Assembly (NCBI GenBank): GCA_017634065.1
Contig: JAGBOC010000025.1
Span: forward strand, 1-55,358
Direction of reading: 5' to 3'
DNA length: 55,358 nucleotides
From: Lachnospiraceae bacterium
GTDB lineage: Bacteria; Bacillota; Clostridia; Lachnospirales; Lachnospiraceae
Part shown: positions 34,390 to 42,983 of the stretch, one piece after another
How the letters are laid out: every line of letters begins with the position of its first letter
How positions within the stretch are numbered: the stretch's first letter is position 1
Translations under genes and position numbers: made by a program
Notes under the pieces: model-generated
Seen by the model: only the letters and a program-made list of their open reading frames with translations
Databases searched by the model: none
Told to the model about the DNA's origin: nothing

Positions 34390-35929
34390 TTTCTTTAGTT
34401 TCCTTTAGTTTTTCTTTTTCAATTTTAAGTTTTTTAAGTAAGACTTTGCTTAAGCCATCTATTATCACAGTAATAACTTTTGCAAGTATTATATAAATTA
34501 TTGCTACAACTATGAGAGGAAAGAACGGAGCATATGTTCTGCTTCTTACCAAATCTCCTACCTTTGTCAAATCTGAAACCATTACATAACCTACTATAGA
34601 TGTAGATTTAACAAGACTTAATATTTCTGCACGATATGTAGGAAGTGCATTTGGAAGTATTTGAAGTAGTATTATCTTAAAGAATATTTTTATTCTATTA
34701 TATCCAAGAGATGATGCAGCTTCTATCTGACCATGCTCTATATTTTTTACATTGCTCTCAAGTATAGAGAATACCGTAGTTGCAAATACGATGGTAAAAC
34801 TTATGACACCTACTATCACACCACTTATGTCTACCTTTTCAAATACGACATAAAGTATAAACATAAGGAATACAACCATCGGTAGTCTGCTAAATAGCCA
34901 AGAAAGGAAATTGAAAACTTTTGCTATGAAAGTAAATCCATTATAATATGCTATGTAAAGTAAAAATCCAATTAAAGTTCCGAGTATTAGAGTAAGCATT
35001 GATATTACAATTGTAGTTAAGGTTCCATTTATGAAAAGTTTATATCTTCCTTCGCTTATAAATGTCTGTTTAAATCCAGTTTTCAAACCTTCAACAAAGT
35101 TACTTTCTTTAACAAAAGACGGGTCTCTTATGACGATGTAATCTTCGGCAACATATATAGGGTCAGAAAAATAAATCTTTGATTCTTTTTCTTTCATAAT
35201 TTCCATAGCACTGCCGACAATGTCACACTTTCCTGATGTAAGTGCTGGTAAAACTGAACTTGTTCTTACTAAATTAACTGCATATCCTTTTTCTTTAGCA
35301 AACATTCTAACTATCTCAAGCTCTAAACCAACATTCTTACCATAATATACAAATGAAAATGGTCTACCCTGTGCTTCTGTAAACATAGAAATCTCACCAT
35401 TGATATTTTCAAGGTCACTAAAATCAACTTGAATCTCTGGTGGAAGTCCTAAATCCATCCAGTAGTCTATCATCTTTTGCAATTCACCACTTTGTTTTAG
35501 ACGTGCTATAAACTCATTTAACTCACCGTGAAGTTTTTTGCCTTTATCAGTCTTTGGAAATGCAAAAGCAATCTCTGTCTCTCCGACTTTACCATCATCT
35601 ACTATATGTAAGAATGGAGAGTCTCCTTTCAAAAGATAAACTGCATATTCTTCAAGTATCAAAGCATCTACTTTTCTTTGCTCCAGTGCACTCATCTGAT
35701 CAGGTCCACTAGAAAAATACTCAATACTTGCATTATTTAAAACTTTTTCAGTTATCTCTGCAATTCTTGAAGATATAGGCACACCGATCTTTACATCTTT
35801 CCTATTAAACTCTTCAATTGTCTTAAAATTACTAACATCAACTCTTCTTCTAGTGCATGAGTTTAATGTTAATGCAAATAGAACTCCAAGCAGTAAGATA
35901 ATAATACTTTTTTTAATTAGTTTAGACAT
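34382..35929 (-). CDS. Amino-acid ABC substrate-binding/permease fusion lipoprotein
   Basis: 515 aa. Signal peptide with lipobox-like LNSC at about residue 25. Two periplasmic-binding-protein-3-like lobes in tandem: a first, shorter one (about 40-165: VKIGVPISSRIAEITEKVL) and a second (about 175-290: NGEISMFTEAQGRPFSFVYY, GLELEIVRMFAKEKG). A HisM/GlnP-type permease (about 300-500) has the EAA loop EAASSLGYNRIKIFFKI. Fused SBP-permeases are known; two binding lobes here are less usual. The start at 35929 is set by AAAAAGG 7 bases upstream. Confidence 0.85.
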   Translation of the reverse strand: MSKLIKKSIIILLLGVLFALTLNSCTRRRVDVSNFKTIEEFNRKDVKIGVPISSRIAEITEKVLNNASIEYFSSGPDQMSALEQRKVDALILEEYAVYLLKGDSPFLHIVDDGKVGETEIAFAFPKTDKGKKLHGELNEFIARLKQSGELQKMIDYWMDLGLPPEIQVDFSDLENINGEISMFTEAQGRPFSFVYYGKNVGLELEIVRMFAKEKGYAVNLVRTSSVLPALTSGKCDIVGSAMEIMKEKESKIYFSDPIYVAEDYIVIRDPSFVKESNFVEGLKTGFKQTFISEGRYKLFINGTLTTIVISMLTLILGTLIGFLLYIAYYNGFTFIAKVFNFLSWLFSRLPMVVFLMFILYVVFEKVDISGVIVGVISFTIVFATTVFSILESNVKNIEHGQIEAASSLGYNRIKIFFKIILLQILPNALPTYRAEILSLVKSTSIVGYVMVSDLTKVGDLVRSRTYAPFFPLIVVAIIYIILAKVITVIIDGLSKVLLKKLKIEKEKLKETKEND

Positions 35930-36096
35930 ACATTTTTCCTTTTTACTTTTAACTATCCTACCATTATAACAAAAATAAACAGTATTTGGCAATATATTTA
36001 TATTTATATGAAAGATTAAGTCTTGATTATTAGATTTTATTATACAAAATACTCACTTTTTATTGCTAAATTGTTATCATGTGATACATTTTATGA

Positions 36097-36138
36097 TATA
36101 ATAAATTGATATTAAGTATAAATCTAAAGGAGATAAAT
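36097..36138 (+). promoter_or_regulatory. Promoter and RBS of the DAACS fusion gene
   Basis: TGATATAAT gives an extended -10 (36097-36102) with TTATCA as a weak -35 (36074-36079, 17-base spacer). AAAGGAGAT lies just before the ATG at 36139, which fixes that start over the upstream in-frame ATG at 36106. Confidence 0.55.
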
Positions 36139-37791
36139 ATGTTTGCAACAGCAAAGTTTCCACTTAATAATGACTGCATTAAAAATGTCACAGAGTTTGT
36201 TAGTGATATTTTAGATAAACATAAAGTTTCACAAAAGGATAAGACAAAGGCTATCTTAATTCTAGATGAAGCAACTGATAGCTTAATTAAGCATGGAAAT
36301 GAAAATACTGAAATCACAGTTAGCTTAAAGTCATTTTTAGGCACTATACACATTGAGCTATTATCTCAAGGCGAAGAATACTCACTTGCAAGTAATATGT
36401 CTTCTTCTTCATTGTATTCAGATGATGGATACAGTGATGACATTTATGACAACATTCAAAATATAATTCTCAAATCACTTCCATATAATCTTAAATACAA
36501 ACACAAAAACGGCAAGAACTCTATCTTTATGACTGTTGTAAAGTCCAAGCATATTTTCCTATATCAGACACTAGGTGCTATGGCTATTGCAATACTGCTT
36601 GGAATTATTTTTGCTAATGCAGTACCTGCAGAAATCAATACTGCATTAAATGATTATATATTTGAACCAATTAAGACTATGTATATGAATGCTCTCAAAA
36701 TGGTGGTCGCACCAGTAGTATTTTTATCAATAACTTCTTGCCTAGTCCAATTTTCAGACCTAACATCACTTGGAAGAATCGGTGGAAAGATAATTGGTTT
36801 TTATTTATTTACAACTGTGCTATCAATTCTACTTGGCATAGGCATATTTTTTCTAATGCAACCTGGTGACGCATCTCTTGCAACTAATCTTATGACAGAT
36901 TCATCTAGTATTACATCAACTACAATAGATGTATCAATTAAAGACACTATCATAAATATAGTACCTACTAATATCATAGAGCCATTTTATAAAAATAATA
37001 TGCTCCAATTAATTTTTATTGCTACGCTTCTTGGCATTGCTACCAGTCTGATTACAAATTATTCAGATATATTAAAAAATATTTTTCAAGCCTTAAATGA
37101 ACTTTTTCTTAAAGTGACATCACTAATCATTAAACTCATACCTATCGCAATCTTTTGCTCTATTATGTCGATGATGATTACTATAGGAATAAAGACCCTG
37201 CTCTCTGTACTTGCTATGTTTGGAACTGTCCTCGTAGGATATTTAGCTATGACTATATTTTATTACCTACTTATATTTATAGTAGGGAAATTAAATCCTA
37301 TCCCTTTTGCAAAAAAATATGCACCAACAATGCTTCAAGTTTTTTCTCTATCATCTTCTAATGCTGCAATTCCTATAAATATGGAAGCCTGTGACAAGAT
37401 GCTTGGCATCAAAAGAAAAATATATTCTCTCTCAATTCCAATAGGTGCCACACTAAATATGTCAGGGACTTGTATACACTTGGCAATATTTGCACTGGCA
37501 CTCGCAAAAGCCTATGGAGTTCCATTAAGTGGTAGTATAATGATTTCTATTGTTATATCAATCATTGTGCTCTCTATGGGGTCTCCTGGTATACCTGGTT
37601 CAGGTCTCATTTGTCTATCAGTTTTAATTGCACAAATCGGCATCCCTATTGAAGCAATCGGACTAATTATGGGAATTGATCCTTTATGCAGTATGTTTAG
37701 AACTATGATTAACTGTCTCGGAGATGTTGCCGTATCAACGATTGTAGCGAAAGATGAAAACGAAATGGATATGGCTGTTTATCAATCATAG
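36139..37791 (+). CDS. DAACS symporter with fused N-terminal RsbW-like domain
   Basis: 550 aa. Residues 1-145 form a soluble domain (TEFVSDILDKHKVSQKDKTK, ILDEATDSLIKHGNENTEIT, HIELLSQGEEYS, NSIFMTVVK) with the order of an RsbW/HATPase fold and a degenerate N-box. Residues 150-545 are a Na+/dicarboxylate-amino acid symporter (SSSNAAIPINMEACDK, GATLNMSGTCIHLA, GIPGSGLICLSVL, FRTMINCLGDVAVSTIVAK). The usual NMDGT reads NMSGT, and the aspartate that binds substrate amino groups is serine (LCSMFRTM). Typical family length is about 400-430, so the N-terminal domain is an addition. Divergent from the ABC locus. Confidence 0.85.
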   Translation: MFATAKFPLNNDCIKNVTEFVSDILDKHKVSQKDKTKAILILDEATDSLIKHGNENTEITVSLKSFLGTIHIELLSQGEEYSLASNMSSSSLYSDDGYSDDIYDNIQNIILKSLPYNLKYKHKNGKNSIFMTVVKSKHIFLYQTLGAMAIAILLGIIFANAVPAEINTALNDYIFEPIKTMYMNALKMVVAPVVFLSITSCLVQFSDLTSLGRIGGKIIGFYLFTTVLSILLGIGIFFLMQPGDASLATNLMTDSSSITSTTIDVSIKDTIINIVPTNIIEPFYKNNMLQLIFIATLLGIATSLITNYSDILKNIFQALNELFLKVTSLIIKLIPIAIFCSIMSMMITIGIKTLLSVLAMFGTVLVGYLAMTIFYYLLIFIVGKLNPIPFAKKYAPTMLQVFSLSSSNAAIPINMEACDKMLGIKRKIYSLSIPIGATLNMSGTCIHLAIFALALAKAYGVPLSGSIMISIVISIIVLSMGSPGIPGSGLICLSVLIAQIGIPIEAIGLIMGIDPLCSMFRTMINCLGDVAVSTIVAKDENEMDMAVYQS

Positions 37792-37810
37792 TCTTTATAA
37801 ACTCTACCAA

Positions 37811-38287
37811 CTATTTTTTTGATAAAGTTTTTAGTTCATCTTTTGCTTTTTCTATAGAATTAAGAATTGGCACGTAACCTGTGCATCTGCAAAGATTTCC
37901 AGACATTGCCTCTTTTATTTCTTCTTTACTTGGGTTTTGATTTTTATTTAAGAGTGCATAAGCTGACATAAGCATTCCTGGTGTGCAAAAGCCACACTGA
38001 ACTGCACCATTTTCTACAAAGCACTTTTGAAGTATTCTTCCTATCTCTAATTCAGATAGACCTTCTATAGTAAGTACATTTTTACCTTGTACTTGTCCTA
38101 CAAGCACAAGACAAGATGTCACTGCCTCACCATCTATCACAACAGTACAGGCTCCACATTCTCCAACTTCACAACCAATCTTTGTACCAGTTAAACTTAA
38201 ATCATCTCTTATTGCATCAACTAATCTTTTGGTTGGTTCTGTGTCAAGAGTTATGTGTTTATTATTTAATGTAAAATCTATCTTCAT
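37811..38287 (-). CDS. xdhC: Xanthine dehydrogenase-type 2Fe-2S subunit
   Basis: 158 aa. An N-terminal plant-type ferredoxin cluster (CEVGECGACTVVIDGE) and a helical second cluster (CGFCTPGMLMSA, NLCRCTGYVPI) carry electrons from the molybdenum centre to FAD. It starts one base after the FAD subunit stop, with GAGGAGG upstream. The symbol follows E. coli xdhABC and is by analogy. Last gene of the trio. Confidence 0.92.
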   Translation of the reverse strand: MKIDFTLNNKHITLDTEPTKRLVDAIRDDLSLTGTKIGCEVGECGACTVVIDGEAVTSCLVLVGQVQGKNVLTIEGLSELEIGRILQKCFVENGAVQCGFCTPGMLMSAYALLNKNQNPSKEEIKEAMSGNLCRCTGYVPILNSIEKAKDELKTLSKK

Positions 38288-38288
38288 A

Positions 38289-39167
38289 TCAAACCTCCTC
38301 ATTAAGTAGCATCTTGCTTAAAACTCTTTTCACCATTTTCTCACACACTGGTTGTTTATATGCAGTAGATTTTCTAATTCCTGCTATCTCTGGTATCTTA
38401 TCTGAAAGTTTCTTTGCTACTTCATCAATTAATTCTTTTGAAGGCTTTTTACCTATCAATATATTATTTACATCTTCAAATGTCATAGGTTTTGGGAATG
38501 TCGCTCCACAAGTGATATTAAATAGTACGACATTTCCAGATTCGTCAGTTTTACAAATTGTCGATATAGTCATCCTTGATATAGCAAGTGCTTTTCTTCT
38601 ACCTAGTTTAAAGAAATCACATTTTACATTTTCATCAAGTTTGTTGATGACTATTTCAACCACCAAATCTTTGTTTTGTAATTTATTAACTTCTGGTTTA
38701 TCAATGACATCAAAAAAATCTAATTCTATAATTTTATCATCTCGAAGAACTCGAAGTTTCGCACCAAGCACAGCAAGACTTGAAAGTGAGTCACCTGCAG
38801 GACTTGCATTGCAAATATTTCCACAAAGTGTGGAATGATTTCTTATAAGTACTGAACCTACTGACCTACATGCAAGTGCCAAAACTTTTGCATATTTATT
38901 TACAATATCACTCTGTTCAACATCTGTATGTGTGGCACCTGCACCAATTACTATTTTGTCACCTTCTTCTTTTATGCCTTTCAATTCTTTTAGATTAAAA
39001 ATATCAACAATGATATTATTTTCATATATATCTTTTTCTCTTGCATGAAGTATTAAGTCTGTCCCTCCTGCTATATAACTTACATTTTCACTTGTATTTT
39101 TTAAGAAGTCTTTCAATTCGAGGAGAGTTTCAGGTCTAAAATATTTTTTGCACTTCACATTATTCAT
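38289..39167 (-). CDS. xdhB: Xanthine dehydrogenase-type FAD subunit
   Basis: 292 aa. FAD-binding PCMH domain (SYIAGGTDLILHAREKDIYE, IGAGATHTDVEQSDIV, SVGSVLIRNHSTLCGNICNA SP motif region) and the CO dehydrogenase flavoprotein C-terminal domain. It passes electrons from the 2Fe-2S clusters to NAD+ or another acceptor. AAGGAGGG precedes the ATG at 39167; it begins one base after the molybdenum subunit stop. Confidence 0.92.
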   Translation of the reverse strand: MNNVKCKKYFRPETLLELKDFLKNTSENVSYIAGGTDLILHAREKDIYENNIIVDIFNLKELKGIKEEGDKIVIGAGATHTDVEQSDIVNKYAKVLALACRSVGSVLIRNHSTLCGNICNASPAGDSLSSLAVLGAKLRVLRDDKIIELDFFDVIDKPEVNKLQNKDLVVEIVINKLDENVKCDFFKLGRRKALAISRMTISTICKTDESGNVVLFNITCGATFPKPMTFEDVNNILIGKKPSKELIDEVAKKLSDKIPEIAGIRKSTAYKQPVCEKMVKRVLSKMLLNEEV

Positions 39168-39168
39168 A

Positions 39169-41493
39169 TTAAAAGCCCTCCTTCTCAAGATTTCTACAAG
39201 CAAAATAAACTTTATCTAAATCATATGGAAGTGTTTTTATACACCCAGCTTTTCCAAGAGCCATATTGACAGCACAGGCAATCGCAGATGCTGATGTCTC
39301 TGTCCCAGGTTCTCCGAGTGAATGGCCTCCAAATGCAGAACGACCATCTGGATGTTCGTTTAATATTGCCACATTTTCATCAGGCACATCTGAAAATGTC
39401 GGCAGAATATAATTATCAAAGTTTAAGTTTTTAAGCGTCCCATCTTTTTTGTTATGAGCAAGGTCTTCCGTGAGACCCATCCCCTGTCCCATCACCATAC
39501 CACCATAGATCTGACCTTTCGCCATTATAGGATTTATTGCTCTACCCATATCAACTGCATCTACCATCTTTATCACTTCTGTGAAACCTGTGTCGGTATC
39601 AACTTCTACCTCTGCCATCGCACAAGAAAATGTATAAGTATAAAATGGCTCTCCAGTCATACCACCCCTATATGGGACCCAGTTAGTCTTTGGCACCTGA
39701 TATGTTCCTACTGCCATAGGAGTCATATTTATGCTGTAACATTTTTTTACTGCCTCTTCAAATGATATTGTTTTACCATTAAATGTAACTTTTTCATTTT
39801 CAAATATAATGTTATCTATTTCTTCATCATTTACTTTCTCAAGTGCTACTTTTATAATGTCGTGTATTTTATCACAAGCATCTTTTATAGCACCACCTCC
39901 AAGCATCGTTCCTCTTGATGCTATACATGCACCAGTCACCGGCGACCTTGAAGTATCTGTCTCACCTATCGTAACTCTATCAAGACTGCACCCAAGACCT
40001 TCTGCACACATCATTGCTTGAGTAGTCCTTAAACCTTGACCAAGTTCTACAAGACCTATATTAAAGTGAACACTTGCATCAGGTTCAATTTCTATGAGAC
40101 ATCTTGACACATCAAATCCATTTCCATCGGCACCTATGCTTCCACCTCTCATAGCAAGTGCAATGCCAAGACCTTTTTTCTTTTTGTGAGTTTTATTATA
40201 TTCCTTAAACTCTTTATACTTACTTTCATAGTCAATTTCCTTCGCACATTTTTCCATGCATTCGCCTATGGAAACATTTATGAAATCAAGCTTGTGACCA
40301 CATGGTGTTATATCATTATCGTGTAAAATATTTCTTTTTCTAATCTCATAAGGTGATACATTTACTTTTTCTGCAAGTTCATCCATAAGATTTTCCATAG
40401 CAAATATTGCCTGTGGAGTTCCAAATCCTCTCATAGAGCCAGTGTGACTATTATTCGTTAATACTGCTTTGGCATCGTAGTCAAGTGCATTCATCTTATA
40501 AGGTCCAGGACCAAGTGTCGCTGTCTTATAAGCAACTCCCACTGACATATTGATATATGCCCCTGCATCATTTATAGAATCAACTTTAAGACCTTTTATT
40601 TTTCCATCTTTGTCAGCACCAAGTTTCATATCAAAATAAATTGGATGTCTTTTATAGCTCTCTCTTATTGATTCTTCTCTCGTAAGTTTATAATGTACAT
40701 TTCTCTTTGTGATATTTGCAACTATCGCAGCTCTACAAGCCATCGCCTCTGCTGTCTCAATCTTTCCACCAAAAGAACCACCAATGTTACTTGGCTTAAT
40801 AATTATCTGTGATTCTGGTATACCAGTCATTCTACTAACTGATATTCTTAAATTATATGGTGCTTGAAGAGAACCATATATTGTAAGTTCATCTCGCATA
40901 AGGCTTGGCTCAACCACCACACATTCAGGTTCAATATATGCATGTTCTACAAAGTCTGTCTCAAACTTATCTTCCACTATTATGTCAGAGTTATTAAGTT
41001 CTTCTTCAATGTCACCTTTTATAGCATGAATGTCACCACAAACATTATCCTTATAATTTTTATTTATAACCTGTTCATTTCCTATCGCTGTCCTTGGGTC
41101 CGTAAGTACAGGTAGTGGTTCATAATCTACTTTTATAAGTTTTGAAGCCTCATCAGCTATCGCTTGGCTCTCTCCTGCAACTACACAAATTACATCGCCA
41201 AAATATCTTGTCTTATCATCAACGAATACATATTGGTCGACAAAAAGTTCCCCAATCATTTTTTCTTTTGGGACATCATTTGTATCAAATACTCCTACAA
41301 CTCCATCAACTTTTAATGCATCTTCTTTATGTATTTTTATAAGTTTTGCATGAGCATATTCAGCATAGACAGCTTTTAAGAAAAGAGGTCTATCAAGTCT
41401 TAAATCATCACCATATTTAGCCTCGCCTCTCACTTTCGCCCACGCATCAACTCTTACAGTATCATGACCTATCGTCCAAGTCTTATCAATCAT
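39169..41493 (-). CDS. xdhA: Xanthine dehydrogenase-type molybdenum subunit
   Basis: 774 aa. Molybdenum hydroxylase large subunit: N-terminal a/b hammerhead (DDLRLDRPLFLKAVYAEYAH), the Moco-binding GGSFGGKIE, the substrate arginine loop RGFGTPQAIFAMEN and the catalytic glutamate motif SLGEPGTETSASA. It hydroxylates a purine or another N-heterocycle using water. Substrate cannot be fixed: xanthine, hypoxanthine, nicotinate or pyrimidine hydroxylases share these motifs. The selenium/Moco assembly genes are not in the window. AGGAGC precedes the ATG. Confidence 0.92.
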   Translation of the reverse strand: MIDKTWTIGHDTVRVDAWAKVRGEAKYGDDLRLDRPLFLKAVYAEYAHAKLIKIHKEDALKVDGVVGVFDTNDVPKEKMIGELFVDQYVFVDDKTRYFGDVICVVAGESQAIADEASKLIKVDYEPLPVLTDPRTAIGNEQVINKNYKDNVCGDIHAIKGDIEEELNNSDIIVEDKFETDFVEHAYIEPECVVVEPSLMRDELTIYGSLQAPYNLRISVSRMTGIPESQIIIKPSNIGGSFGGKIETAEAMACRAAIVANITKRNVHYKLTREESIRESYKRHPIYFDMKLGADKDGKIKGLKVDSINDAGAYINMSVGVAYKTATLGPGPYKMNALDYDAKAVLTNNSHTGSMRGFGTPQAIFAMENLMDELAEKVNVSPYEIRKRNILHDNDITPCGHKLDFINVSIGECMEKCAKEIDYESKYKEFKEYNKTHKKKKGLGIALAMRGGSIGADGNGFDVSRCLIEIEPDASVHFNIGLVELGQGLRTTQAMMCAEGLGCSLDRVTIGETDTSRSPVTGACIASRGTMLGGGAIKDACDKIHDIIKVALEKVNDEEIDNIIFENEKVTFNGKTISFEEAVKKCYSINMTPMAVGTYQVPKTNWVPYRGGMTGEPFYTYTFSCAMAEVEVDTDTGFTEVIKMVDAVDMGRAINPIMAKGQIYGGMVMGQGMGLTEDLAHNKKDGTLKNLNFDNYILPTFSDVPDENVAILNEHPDGRSAFGGHSLGEPGTETSASAIACAVNMALGKAGCIKTLPYDLDKVYFACRNLEKEGF

Positions 41494-41527
41494 AATTCTG
41501 CTCCTCTAAATATTAACTCTTAAAACA

Positions 41528-41556
41528 TAGGGATGATATATGTCATATCATCCCTA
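41528..41556 (-). terminator. Terminator between permease and xdh operon
   Basis: TAGGGATGATAT and ATATCATCCCTA form a 12-bp stem with a 5-base loop, then TGTTTTA on the minus strand. It separates the permease gene from xdhA, so some xdh transcription may be read-through. Confidence 0.75.
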
Positions 41557-41584
41557 CTAAAACAACTCAAACTCTCACAAAATA

Positions 41585-42835
41585 TTATGCCTTTTTCTTA
41601 CCAAGCATAACTTCGCCTATGAAATATACTATTATTGCTGCCACCATTGCATTTATAGCTTTAACACCAAAGTTCAGAGTATTTCCTACTACTGCACCAG
41701 CTAAAACTCCAACTACAGAATGCCATTTAATGTTTTCTTTCTTAAAATTATCTTCCATATAATCTTTAGTATGTCTAAAATAGTCTATCATAATGATAGC
41801 ACCTATTGGTGGGAGGGTAGCATTCAAAATATTTAACCAACTTACAAAATTATTATAAAGCCAATCTGCTGCAACTATTGAAATGATACCTGCTATAAGA
41901 ACCATTGGTCTCTTTTTAATTTTAAATATATTTGAGAAACCAAGTGCACCAGTATAAAGTCCATTATCATTTGTAGTCCAAATATTTGCGCCTAAAACTA
42001 TAATTGCTGGTATCATAAGTCCAAGTTCTGCCATTACATAAAAAATATCATTCTTACCAGTAAATGCTCCTGCAACTCCACCAAAGAAAAACATAAGTGT
42101 ATTTCCAATCATAAAAGCTATAACTGTAGTAATGACTGCAGGTTTTACTTTTGAAAACCTAACGAAATTTGGAGTTGATGTTCCACCTGATACAAATGAA
42201 CCTATAACCATAGCCATACCAGCTGGAATAGTTAGTCCACCTACACTTTTTGCAAACACCGCCTCCATCCCACCACCTTTTGTAAGCGAAATAGACATTG
42301 CATAGATACCGAGAATAGCAATAAGTGGAACTGAAATCCACGAAACTACTTCAAGTCCTTTAACTCCAAAGTATGCTGATGCCATGATACATAATCCTAT
42401 TATGATAATCATAACCCATAGTGTACCAGTACCACCATTAGGAAAGAAAACTTCTCTCATAGGATAAGCAAACATTGCAAGTCCTACTCCGCACCACCCT
42501 ATTTGAGTAAGGCCTATCATAAGTGATGGAAGGTATGAGCCCTTTTCGCCAAATGCTCTATGACAGAGCAAGTCAAAATTAAGACCCGTTTTAGCTCCAA
42601 TATAGCCGAGAGTTCCACAATACGCCGAAAGAATAGCACCTCCTAAAAGTACTGCTGCAAGAAACCCACTGTAATCAAGTCCATTTGCTAGTGTTACACC
42701 TGTCCACATACTTGCTGAAAAAAATGTGAAACCAAGCATAATCATAAACATTGACCAAAACCCTTTTCGGTTGGTCTCTGGAACACGTTCAAATGTGTAA
42801 TCAATGTCTACGTGTTCAGTTTTTACATTTGCCAT
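41585..42835 (-). CDS. NCS1 nucleobase permease (CodB-like)
   Basis: 416 aa with about 12 membrane spans. NCS1 signature at the N-terminus (VPETNRKGFWSMFMIMLGFT, GAKTGLNFDLLCHRAFG) and WTTNDNGLYTGALGFSNI in the middle, as in CodB and related purine/cytosine/allantoin permeases. It imports a nucleobase or related heterocycle with Na+ or H+. AAAGGAGG precedes the ATG. It lies directly downstream of the CodA-like gene, the common codBA pairing in reverse order. Confidence 0.88.
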   Translation of the reverse strand: MANVKTEHVDIDYTFERVPETNRKGFWSMFMIMLGFTFFSASMWTGVTLANGLDYSGFLAAVLLGGAILSAYCGTLGYIGAKTGLNFDLLCHRAFGEKGSYLPSLMIGLTQIGWCGVGLAMFAYPMREVFFPNGGTGTLWVMIIIIGLCIMASAYFGVKGLEVVSWISVPLIAILGIYAMSISLTKGGGMEAVFAKSVGGLTIPAGMAMVIGSFVSGGTSTPNFVRFSKVKPAVITTVIAFMIGNTLMFFFGGVAGAFTGKNDIFYVMAELGLMIPAIIVLGANIWTTNDNGLYTGALGFSNIFKIKKRPMVLIAGIISIVAADWLYNNFVSWLNILNATLPPIGAIIMIDYFRHTKDYMEDNFKKENIKWHSVVGVLAGAVVGNTLNFGVKAINAMVAAIIVYFIGEVMLGKKKA

Positions 42836-42850
42836 ATTTCCTCCTTTGTT

Positions 42851-42911
42851 ATCGCATTGATGCGACCGCTAATTTATCTATAAGCCAGGTCAGCCGGGCA
42901 CTTTGGCTGAC
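42851..42911 (-). other. Two intercistronic stem-loops before the permease gene
   Basis: GTCAGCC/GGCTGAC (42889-42911) and TCGCAT/ATGCGA (42852-42865) can form hairpins in the mRNA between the deaminase and permease genes. Neither has a U tract. They may stabilise mRNA or set relative expression. Confidence 0.4.
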
Positions 42912-42983
42912 TTTCTAGAAGTAACTAATTAATTATAAGTAAGCTTTTAATATCTCATTACGACAGAAGAATATTTATGACTT

